A DNA stretch of 64,000 nt from a virus, in IMG/VR virus record IMGVR_UViG_3300032753_000003, positions 62,001-126,000 of that record; one strand, written 5' to 3'. The notes beneath the pieces are model-generated. The model saw only the letters and a list, made by a program, of their open reading frames with translations, ran no database searches and was not told the DNA's origin. Shown here in pieces: positions 56,618-64,000 of this stretch (positions are counted from its first letter, which is position 1; each line of letters opens with the position of its first letter). The translations under genes were made by a program, and so were the position numbers.

Positions 56618-56821
56618 ATGAGCAAGAGACACGGATGGCATAAGGTTAAGGTACATCGTTGGAAGGACGGATTACTTAACGTAGAAGAAATATTTTTCGA
56701 TACCTATGAGCACGCAGTTGAGTGGTGCAAGACTATTGTAGCTGATAGCATTAAAATATTTGATAGTCTCGATGTATTGGTATATAGTGGAAATTGCACT
56801 GATATTGATTTTTATGCCTAA
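56618..56821 (+). CDS. small hypothetical protein
   Basis: 67 residues with a perfect AAAGGAG site, 12 bases after the glycosyltransferase. Beta-alpha-beta pattern, His/Trp-rich start. Function unknown. Confidence 0.6.
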   Translation: MSKRHGWHKVKVHRWKDGLLNVEEIFFDTYEHAVEWCKTIVADSIKIFDSLDVLVYSGNCTDIDFYA

Positions 56822-56846
56822 TTTTTTAAAAATATCGTTTTAATGG

Positions 56847-56874
56847 TTGACCTAATTTACTAAAGGTCTTATAT
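56847..56874 (+). promoter_or_regulatory. promoter of the giant structured RNA
   Basis: TTGACC, 16-base spacer, TTATAT; about seven bases before the first RNA helix. Confidence 0.65.
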
Positions 56875-56880
56875 TAACAA

Positions 56881-57732
56881 TATAGACGCTGAGGACAACG
56901 CAAGTTGAACTTGGTGCAGAAATTGGTTGCATGAACCAATAAGCTGGGTGACCAGTAAATTGCGGTGAAGCCTACATAACCGCGCCGTAACTTGTTACGG
57001 AAATCATGCAAGCTTGGGTTAGACTTGACTCGGTAATACCGAAAGCAAGTCCCGTCAGTAGAATGGCGGTATGCGGTAAGTTACCGCAATGGGTCCGAAA
57101 GGATAGTGTCAGAGCCAATCGGTGAGACACAATGTGGTTGGCGCCACAGCCTATTGCACGCCAGGGTAACGAGCGCAGAAGACCAACAGGTGGATGTGAG
57201 TCTGACTGTTCGCGCAGAAAGGCAAAGCATCAGTTCAAAAGTCAAAGGGATAACCGGAGACTTGAAGAACAGCTAAGTAGCCCGCAAGGTGAAAAGTATG
57301 CGGCGTGGTGTATTGGGTATGCCAAAAGCATATTCAGCAACTGAGGTAGCACGTCGTTGTTAGGTTGATAAAAAGCAAAGACTACCTCGGTTACATAGGT
57401 AAGGTATCAAATACTTGACTCGCAAGAGAATCAAGTCTAATAGACCTCGCAAGGGAATATTAGTTAGTCATGGATGTTTCATAGACGGTTAGCGCTGTCG
57501 AACTGCTCGCAAGGTAGGTGGGAAGAAAGTGGCTGAGAACTATGTAATGACACCGCGGAACGTGAGCGGTATATAAGAACGTGATACTAGTGAATACAAA
57601 TGTACCGCAAGGACATTTGTGGTCAAGAAATTAACAGATCCCGCAAGGATGCTGGTACGGTTTCTAAGGTCACTGTATAAAGCTGTAGGCTCAAGCTTTT
57701 CAAAACACCAAACATAATGTTTGGTGTTTTCT
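56881..57732 (+). ncRNA. giant ornate structured RNA, GOLLD/ROOL-like
   Basis: About 850 bases without a credible gene, from promoter to terminator. At least a dozen helices are visible, among them CCGTAAC/GTTACGG, GACTTG/CAAGTC, GCGGTAA/TTACCGC, GTGTC/GACAC, TGGCG/CGCCA, ACTTGA/TCAAGT, CTAATA/TATTAG, ACCGC/GCGGT and ACAAATGT/ACATTTGT. Six are capped by GCAA tetraloops (57284, 57422, 57449, 57509, 57607, 57643) and others by GAAA, the sign of tertiary packing. Size, phage setting and tRNA neighbourhood match GOLLD RNAs; ROOL is the alternative. Class membership is inferred. Confidence 0.75.
57704..57732 (+). terminator. terminator of the giant RNA
   Basis: AACACCAAAC-ATAAT-GTTTGGTGTT followed by TT and C. 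Confidence 0.85.
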
Positions 57733-57749
57733 ATTAAAGAATAGGCATC

Positions 57750-58370
57750 ATGCAAAAGCGTAAATTTCAAGAAAAGTTTATAGATTCTATTCTTGATCAC
57801 GCTAACAGTTTACAATCATTAATGGTAGTCAAATCAAACGTAGATCGTGAGATATCAGAACTCTCATTAAAACGTAAACAATTACATTCTACTCTTAAGA
57901 AAGAAACTACATTAAGGTTACAAAGTTTTTATCTTCTTAGAAAACGCATTGAAATTATGTTACCGTCTTTTATAGACGATGCAACAAAACTACAATTAGA
58001 ATTGCTCGTTCCTGAACACGAACGGACTGACATTTATCGATATAGATGTATGTGTGCATTTAAATTAACTGCAAATGAGTTGCAGCACGTCAAGGGATAT
58101 GATCTATTAGTCAAATATGGATATTACAACTCTATTAATACAATTGGAGTTGTTAAAGATCATCGACTTTCAATCAAAGCTGGATTTATATCCAAAATTA
58201 ATCCAGAACTTCTATCTCATCCTGCAAACTGCGAATTTTTATTGCACAAAGATAATTTAAACAAATCATCTAATTCGTCAATTACATTAGACGATTTGCA
58301 AAAAGAAATTGTTGATTGGAATAATAGAGCTAATCAAAAAACAAAAAGATGGAAAACATTCTCTAATTAA
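57750..58370 (+). CDS. HNH-like endonuclease, paralogue of the 8902 gene C terminus
   Basis: 206 residues. N-terminal coiled coil (residues 10-60), then VVKDHRLSIKAGFISKINPELLSHPANCEFLLHKDNLNKSSNSSITLDDLQKEI, which matches RDHLFTKVDGF...YPEILRHPANCKIITHGEN in the 8902 product: an HNH variant with DH, HPAN and H-x-x-N. It lies directly after the giant RNA, so it may be a mobile endonuclease associated with it. Confidence 0.7.
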   Translation: MQKRKFQEKFIDSILDHANSLQSLMVVKSNVDREISELSLKRKQLHSTLKKETTLRLQSFYLLRKRIEIMLPSFIDDATKLQLELLVPEHERTDIYRYRCMCAFKLTANELQHVKGYDLLVKYGYYNSINTIGVVKDHRLSIKAGFISKINPELLSHPANCEFLLHKDNLNKSSNSSITLDDLQKEIVDWNNRANQKTKRWKTFSN

Positions 58371-58430
58371 TAATCAAATTATTGAAAATGTTATTATAAA
58401 ATTTATCGAATGAATCAAATTAAAAATTTG

Positions 58431-58455
58431 AAATGGCCCTACGGGGCCATTTCTC
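58431..58455 (+). terminator. rho-independent terminator
   Basis: AAATGGCCC-TACG-GGGCCATTT, nine-pair stem with a UACG tetraloop. Confidence 0.8.
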
Positions 58456-58484
58456 ATGATCTGTGCATATTCAAAAGATTTTAG

Positions 58485-58511
58485 TTGACCCTTAAAGACA
58501 AAAACTATAGT
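58485..58511 (+). promoter_or_regulatory. putative promoter
   Basis: TTGACC, 15-base spacer, CTATAGT; upstream of 58563. Confidence 0.5.
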
Positions 58512-58562
58512 GTAATAAACATCTTAGTAAGGTTGGTATATCTAAACTTTTGGAGTCAAAAT

Positions 58563-59717
58563 ATGTCTGCAACCAATTCAGTGAATAATCCTGTACCTAG
58601 CACATATGCTACTAAAAGAAACCGTCGTTTTTCCGATAAAACATTCCACGCAGTTTCTTTGAAAGAACGATTCGGCACCGTTTTGAACAGTTTACCTGTA
58701 CATGAGCAGAGAGTGGTACGTGCTAGACTGGTATCAGCAGAATCTGAATTTCGACGTAACTATCCTAATCTTACCAAATGGTCTGATATAGAATTGTGCG
58801 ATGCAAAGGAAGCTAAGTTAAGTGATGTTTATATTGATATCACCATGCAACGTAGGTTAAATCTACATTGGGTTAGCCAACTACTCGGTAAGTTTAGAAT
58901 GATCAGTGTAATGCCAATTTCAGTTTATCTAGATGCTACAACTGGAAAATTTATGGCGTGGGACGGGCAGCATACCGTTATGTTGCTATGGTATATTGCA
59001 ACACAGATCTTTGGAGAAGATCCAGAGAATGTTACTATTCCCGTTGTAATTTATAAAAATGCTCATAAGAGCGATATGCGGTTTAATTTTGTGGTTTTGA
59101 ACGGCGGCGAAGCCAAAATGGCATTGGACGATATTGACAAAATTGAACAGGAAATTTTTGGTGTTCGAGTTGACGGTAATACCAATCCAAAATGGAAAGA
59201 AACTGAACAAAAGCAATGCAGTTTAGAGAAGTATGACCTTTTCATTACACACGAAAAGTTTGGTGATGAAAAAGAAGTTAACGCTATATCTCGAGCAGAA
59301 GAGTTCAAGAAGATGAGGGTAACAAGCTTCGATTGGTTATGCAACTATCTTAGCTTTGCCACAAAGGGAAGCCAACCAGTTGAACCAAAAGAATTAGTAA
59401 TGATGGAACACTATTTCACACGATGTTTGATAGACAACATAAAAGTTGACGATGTGTATATTGCCGACCTTGCTACTACAATTGACAACTTGTGGGATTG
59501 TGATTTTGAACCAGAAGGCAAGTTTTGGACTAAAGCTAAGACTGCATATTATGAATGGCATTACAAAATGAATATAGATAAGGATGCTCGTTTTACTAAA
59601 CATACGTTGCACGGATTTCCATTTTTAATTGCACAACTTAAGAAAAGTTTCAAGCATCCTACGCCATTTAATGACAGCAGTAGCGAATTTTATCCTCTAA
59701 CAACGAGTCTAGACTGA
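58563..59717 (+). CDS. DGQHR/ParB-like domain protein
   Basis: 384 residues from the ATG at 58563 (TTTGGAG upstream); a TTG at 58485 lies in the promoter. ISVMPISVYLDATTGKFMAWDGQHTVMLLWYI has the DGQHx motif of DGQHR/ParB-like proteins, a group that includes DndB, followed by an extended helical region. The next gene overlaps by one base (TGATG). With the HNH and helicase genes it forms a four-gene unit; DNA processing or defence is inferred. Confidence 0.75.
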   Translation: MSATNSVNNPVPSTYATKRNRRFSDKTFHAVSLKERFGTVLNSLPVHEQRVVRARLVSAESEFRRNYPNLTKWSDIELCDAKEAKLSDVYIDITMQRRLNLHWVSQLLGKFRMISVMPISVYLDATTGKFMAWDGQHTVMLLWYIATQIFGEDPENVTIPVVIYKNAHKSDMRFNFVVLNGGEAKMALDDIDKIEQEIFGVRVDGNTNPKWKETEQKQCSLEKYDLFITHEKFGDEKEVNAISRAEEFKKMRVTSFDWLCNYLSFATKGSQPVEPKELVMMEHYFTRCLIDNIKVDDVYIADLATTIDNLWDCDFEPEGKFWTKAKTAYYEWHYKMNIDKDARFTKHTLHGFPFLIAQLKKSFKHPTPFNDSSSEFYPLTTSLD

Positions 59718-60175
59718 TGCTGGAAAGTAAGTGGGACAGATTTAAGAGCTATAGTCAAATTCGAAAAGAGATCGATATGTGTTGTACTGTAGAAGGATGT
59801 AACAATCCACTGACTCATTTCAAAGGTCTAGGGGAAAGTGTTCTCTGCCGCGAGCATCAACTCAATCAACGAGAATACGGTAGTACAGGTCGACTTGATC
59901 GCCTTCACACCTTCCATCGAACATTCACATGTGACGAATGCGGAAAAAATTCTGTAGAAGAAGTTGATAAGAAGTATCCAGATCTCAAAAACAGTGATCC
60001 TGATACATTTTATAGACTGTGCCGAAATAGAGTAATTGGAGATCACCAGAAGCGTAAAGCTGATGGTGGCGACGATTCTGCAGAGAACATTAGAACGTTA
60101 TGCCTTGATTGTAATAGTGATAAGACTATATTGTTTAAAGATTATCGACGTAGAAATGAGGATTTGTCAGCATGA
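59717..60175 (+). CDS. HNH nuclease
   Basis: 152 residues. Two Cys pairs (CTVEGC...LCREH and CDECGK) and the HNH core GDHQKRKADGGDDSAENIRTLCLDCNSDKT. Overlaps both neighbours, so it is translated together with the DGQHR-like protein and the helicase and is probably part of their complex, not a mobile gene. Confidence 0.82.
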   Translation: MLESKWDRFKSYSQIRKEIDMCCTVEGCNNPLTHFKGLGESVLCREHQLNQREYGSTGRLDRLHTFHRTFTCDECGKNSVEEVDKKYPDLKNSDPDTFYRLCRNRVIGDHQKRKADGGDDSAENIRTLCLDCNSDKTILFKDYRRRNEDLSA

Positions 60176-62188
60176 AGAAAAATATCAAAATACTGCCCAC
60201 CGATATCAACATCGGATCAAGCTGATCATGATCGCATGTTTGCATACCTTTGGTGGGAGAAGGTTAAGCCCCATGAAAGCAAGTTTGGTGACCATTTTGT
60301 GCCTGCTGGAGAAAATGCTGACTTGGGAGTCAAAAATCGAATCAGAAAATCGCTTGGTGTTAACAAGCACCAATATGATAGCGGCGAAATTGTAATTGAA
60401 CACTATTGGGACGTTACTGACTATGCCAAGTCAGTTGGCTGTTTTTATAAGCACGGCAAGGTAGATGACAAGATTAGACCTTGTATTGGTCATCGCAAAG
60501 GAACTACAGGAGACTTTCACAACTTGCCCGCAAGCGAAGTTAAACTCAAAGTTGATAAGTGGCTGTCCAAGTTGGGACAACCGCTGCCGGTAGTTGGCTT
60601 ATCGGCGTGGCAGGCTAGGACTGCACGCAACGTCTTAGATGCCATACAGAATAACAAGCGCACTATCGTAGCAGAACTTTGCGCTAGATTTGGTAAGACC
60701 ATATGGAGTGGCGCAATGGTGCGCGAACTCAATTCGCCACTGACTATCATTGCCAGTTATGTATTGACTAGTTTTACCAGTTTTGAAAATGATTTCAGTG
60801 GTTTTGAGCAGTTCAAAGACCTAGTGTTGGTTGATACAGCTGATGTGGAATATCAAGAAATCATTGATGCTGCACTAGCACAAAACAAGCAGGTGGTAGC
60901 GTTCCTTAGCCTTTGCAACGGTACCAAGCGAGCTAGCAAGATCAAATATCTTTTTGGTCTCCCATGCAATCGGTCAGTGATACTAGATGAGGCTGATTTT
61001 GGTGCATGGAACGACAATCAAGCTACAGCGCTGATAAAAGCTAGACATGCAGACGATACAGTAATATTGATGACTGGTACCAATGCAGACAAAGCTGCTA
61101 GCTATTGGGCAGTTGATCATTATGTATCGGTAGTTTATCCAGAACTTCTGATGGAAAAACGCAGCGGTATTGTACAGTATCCAAAATATCTAACAAATTT
61201 TGATATAGATGCGACTCGCCACAAGCTTGTAGTTGATGTAGAATTTTACCAAATGGATCTCAAGCGTCTTGTAAATTGGGTGCGCAAAGTTGATCAGGAT
61301 TCATTTACTGAAGATGGTAAATTCCTGCCCAGCTGGAGCAAGTTTGCAGCTAATCCTGTCAAGGCCAAAGGTTTTTGGACTCGTATGCTACAGTCTGTGT
61401 TCCTCGCTGAAAATGGATTTGACGAGTTAAATGTAGATTATCAGACCAATCGAAAGCCAACTGAAGGTCCGCGAGTTGCTATGATGTTCCTAAGTGGCAG
61501 TATGACCAACGATAATCTCACTGCAGCGGCAGAGTTGGCTCGTCAAGCTTTGCCAGCATATAAAATCGTTCCAATTTACGGTGAGACTGCAACCAATCGT
61601 ACTGCTGAATCATATGTCAAGGAAGAAATTGAAAAGTCAACTAAGATTGGTCAGAGCGTGTTGTTGCTCAGCGTCAATATGGCTCAGCGTAGCTTTGGAG
61701 TTGGCGACATCACAGAGTTGTATCTAGCCTATGATAAAGGCGATAACGGAACTACCATTCAAAAGATCAGCCGCGCGCTAACGCCAAAGGATCACGGTAA
61801 GATTGGTCGTATTATCAGTCTAAGCTTTGATAGCAATCGTGACGACAAGTTCGATGCGCTAATTTTAGAAACTGCTCTTAACTATAAGAAAACACATCAG
61901 TTAGATTCTGCAAAGGATGCACTACGACAGGTATTACGTACAGTTGATATCTTTCGATGCAGTGAGGACGGTGCAGTCAAATTTGAAATTGATGACTATC
62001 TCAAAGATGCCATCGAACGCAACAGTCTAAGCCGAGTTATTGGTAAGACTTGCGATTTAACTGTTCTTAGCAGAGAACAGCTAATTGCATTAGCCCAGGG
62101 TAAAATTGATGTATTTAGAGCCAGTCATAGAGAAGTAACAGATCACGGCAAGACTCGAGACAGCAAACTGACCTTACGGTTAGACTAA
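60172..62188 (+). pseudogene. SF2 helicase with frameshift in A5 run near start
   Basis: From 60176 the open frame reads YCPPISTSDQADHDRMFAYLWWEKVKPHESKFGDHF and runs to 62188 (about 670 residues). No start precedes it, but the ATG at 60172, overlapping the HNH stop, joins this frame if one A is removed from 60178-60182. Motif I is ELCARFGKT, II LDEADF, III MTGT, VI TIQKISRAL. It would be an ATP-driven DNA helicase or translocase. The internal ATG at 60236 is an alternative without ribosome site. Confidence 0.8.
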
Positions 62189-62634
62189 GTGACAAATACA
62201 AGGCGCGCAAGATTGTAGGTATTGCGTATGTGCCTGCAATTATTGCAAGTATTTTAGTGGTTTGGTATACTGGTGCTCCAACAAGTGTTGCTGTCCGTAT
62301 CGGTATTGCTAGCGGAACTGCATATTTGCTCAGCAATCTTCTAGACGTCTATGTATTCCAAAAGGTTCGCGAGAGGTTGTCTCAGTGGTGGGCTGCACCT
62401 GCACTAAGCTCTGTTGCTGCTAACATTATTGACACGTTTACGTTCTTTGGTGTTGCGTTCTATGCCAGCGAGAACGTGTTCATGCGCGAACATTGGGTTA
62501 GTGTAGCAGAAGGACAGACACTAACTAAGATTGTTGTCAGTGCATTAGTAATTCTTCCAACTTATGGTGTATTGCTGAGTTATTTGACTAGTAAGCTAGG
62601 AAAGTCTCTCACTGGTACTGTAAGTTCAAATTGA
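62189..62634 (+). pseudogene. YhhQ/VUT-family (queuosine precursor) transporter, possible start frameshift
   Basis: About 148 residues with five or six membrane segments. YLLSNLLDVYVFQKVRERLSQWWAAPALSSVAANIIDTFTFFGVAFY matches the VUT family that imports 7-deazaguanine precursors (preQ0/preQ1) for tRNA or DNA modification. The first membrane segment (KIVGIAYVPAIIASILVVWY) is in frame with no normal start except GTG 62230 inside it; a GTG at 62189 fits if one A is added in ACAAGG. Confidence 0.7.
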
Positions 62635-62656
62635 CATAATAACAATTACAAATGCA

Positions 62657-62681
62657 AACAGGAGCGCATTGCGCTCCTGTT
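62657..62681. terminator. bidirectional terminator
   Basis: AACAGGAGCGC-ATT-GCGCTCCTGTT between convergent genes; perfect 11-pair stem. Confidence 0.85.
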
Positions 62682-62705
62682 CTAATTTCTAAATCTCTTG
62701 TGAGA

Positions 62706-63407
62706 TCATGGAACCATAGTTACTTCCATGTGCTGCTTCTTAAATGAACCAAACACAATGTTATGATCCATATGATGAATCTTACGGTTCATATTCTTGT
62801 TCCTAAATCCAACACCCATTAGCAAGGACGGAGGATTCTTCATACCTAGGATAGCTTGAATTTCGTCACCTTCCATGCACTGACAACAACCTGTTGCATA
62901 TCCTAGCATATTTGAAATAAAATTAACATATCCAGCCGATATACCAAGTGCCAATGTAGCATCGCGTTCGATGCTCCATGCATGAATCTCGTCCAATTGT
63001 CCAATGCTCTTATTATATGTCTCAGCATTTCTTGGTGGACCTTCCTCGCCGTTGTCAATCTCGTCAATAGTTTTACGCTCATACACCAGCAGCAAATTTG
63101 CTAGAGTTTGAGGGTTGGTATATGAACGTCCGCGCGGAGGATAGCCTCCCTTGGGACCGCTATTATTTTCCTTGTCCATAATAGCACCTTGTGTGAGATT
63201 ATAAACTTTCTCTATGACTTCTCGATTGGTAATCATCTGCAGACGGAAATATGATATATTCTGTTTGCTCGGGCACTGTGTGGCTGCTTCTTTTATCAGC
63301 TCAATGTCTTCTTGCGGAATACTCTTTGATAGGTCCCAGTTGCGTTGGCAATGCTGGCTCCTATGTATTGCTTTTACTACTTCAGCATGTGTAAATTCGA
63401 TGCTCAT
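62706..63407 (-). CDS. nitroreductase-family protein
   Basis: 233 residues. HRSQHCQRNWDLSKSIPQEDIELIKEAATQCPSKQNISYFRLQMI matches the FMN-binding start of nitroreductases, and LALGISAGYVNFISNMLGYATGCCQCMEG the dimer helix and FMN loop. These enzymes reduce nitro groups, quinones or flavins with NAD(P)H. The N terminus has an AGGAG site. It is divergent from another nitroreductase gene at 63556. Confidence 0.82.
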   Translation of the reverse strand: MSIEFTHAEVVKAIHRSQHCQRNWDLSKSIPQEDIELIKEAATQCPSKQNISYFRLQMITNREVIEKVYNLTQGAIMDKENNSGPKGGYPPRGRSYTNPQTLANLLLVYERKTIDEIDNGEEGPPRNAETYNKSIGQLDEIHAWSIERDATLALGISAGYVNFISNMLGYATGCCQCMEGDEIQAILGMKNPPSLLMGVGFRNKNMNRKIHHMDHNIVFGSFKKQHMEVTMVP

Positions 63408-63498
63408 GTATAACTCCTATATTAAACAAGCACAAGTCATGTTCATGTGCTCGCAAATATTTAGTTTAATGTTAACGAATAACATGGTATTATGATAG

Positions 63499-63527
63499 TT
63501 GCTAAATTAGATCATATATAATATAAT
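63499..63527 (+). promoter_or_regulatory. promoter
   Basis: TTGCTA, 17-base spacer, TATAAT; upstream of 63556. Confidence 0.55.
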
Positions 63528-63555
63528 TCAGTTATAAACAACTGAGGAAAATATT

Positions 63556-64000
63556 ATGGAATTCAATAAGCTAATAGAATCACGTCGAACCCGTAGAGAT
63601 TTTGATCCCGATCACAGCATGAGCGACAGTGATCTCAACTATATCATCAATGCCGCACGCAGCACTCCGACCAGTTTCAATATTCAAAATTGGAGGTTTG
63701 TTGCTATCCGTGATAGGGGTCTGAAGGAAAAGATCAAGCGATCAGCTTGGGATCAAGCCCAGGTAGCTACTAATTCTGTACTGATTGCAGTGTGTGCAGA
63801 TCTAAATGCATGGGACAAGGATGTTGGCCGTTATTGGGTCGCTAATGGTCCCGAAGTTGCTGAACGTATGGTTGGTATGACCCATAGTTTCTATAATGGT
63901 CGAGATCAGGTTCAGCGAGATGAGGCCATGCGTAGTGTAGGTATGGCAGCCACAGCTATCATGCTTGCAGCGACTGATCTAGGATATTCTTCAAGTCCGA
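63556..64000 (+). CDS. nitroreductase-family protein, 5' part
   Basis: Runs off the window. FNKLIESRRTRRDFDPDHSMSDSDLNYIINAARSTPTSFNIQNWRFVAI is the canonical nitroreductase N terminus with Arg residues that bind FMN phosphate; AATAIMLAATDLGYSSSP follows. ACTGAGGAAA precedes the ATG. Paired with 62706, it suggests redox or flavin metabolism. Confidence 0.9.
   Translation, partial: MEFNKLIESRRTRRDFDPDHSMSDSDLNYIINAARSTPTSFNIQNWRFVAIRDRGLKEKIKRSAWDQAQVATNSVLIAVCADLNAWDKDVGRYWVANGPEVAERMVGMTHSFYNGRDQVQRDEAMRSVGMAATAIMLAATDLGYSSSP

Noticed and set aside
57132-57344. Open frame of about 70 codons inside the giant RNA
   Set aside because: It lies across several strong helices, has no ribosome site and a composition unlike neighbouring genes.
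1-64000. CRISPR arrays, insertion sequences, rRNA genes
   Set aside because: No regularly spaced direct repeats, transposase genes with terminal repeats, or rRNA sequences were seen.

Overview
This window is best read as an interior segment of a large, AT-rich, tailed-phage genome of the T4-like (myovirus) type, not bacterial chromosome. Evidence: more than 35 tRNA genes; dense short genes with ATGA overlaps; collagen-like and S74-type tail-fibre genes; homing endonucleases of the GIY-YIG, HNH and PD-(D/E)XK types; a phage NAD+ salvage pair (NadM-Nudix and NadV) as in phage KVP40; a dCMP deaminase; a GH19 endolysin-like protein; and two distinct promoter vocabularies. The host cannot be named from the sequence.

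Layout. 1-3.2 kb: small paralogous proteins around a radical SAM enzyme. 3.1-5.5 kb: virion and fibre genes. 5.5-10.6 kb: exonuclease, glycosyltransferases, PTH2, HNH, metallophosphoesterase, MazG-like protein. 10.6-14.6 kb: endolysin-like protein and NAD+ salvage, with an antisense homing endonuclease between nadM and nadV. 16.4-19.1 kb: TolQ/ExbB-like channel, membrane-anchored partner and HtrA-like lipoprotein protease. 20.7-26.6 kb: an operon of four overlapping or adjacent radical SAM genes. 26.6-34.9 kb: early accessory genes, each group behind a strong promoter. 34.9-55.5 kb: a tRNA super-array interleaved with structured RNAs, homing endonucleases, a carbamoyltransferase/SGNH operon, another radical SAM gene, ClpP-like and papain-like proteases. 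56.9-57.7 kb: a giant structured RNA resembling the GOLLD/ROOL type. 58.5-62.6 kb: DGQHR-like protein, HNH, SF2 helicase and a YhhQ-like transporter. The window ends with two nitroreductase-like genes.

Expression logic. Early genes and tRNAs carry TTGACA-N16-aGATGCTATTRT promoters and usually Shine-Dalgarno sites. Another set carries a T4-late-like TAAATA box, in eleven cases only 4-5 nt before the ATG and mostly without a Shine-Dalgarno, suggesting leaderless late mRNAs. Several late genes begin with an MK-I/L-x-E-type peptide that may be a capsid-targeting tag; the tagged proteins include an ADP-ribosyltransferase-like protein, GNAT-like proteins and the endolysin-like protein.

Caution. 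About ten genes are broken by one base or one in-frame stop. Many breaks lie in short homopolymers, so uncorrected long-read errors are as likely as real decay or recoding. All domain calls were made by eye; no database search was run.
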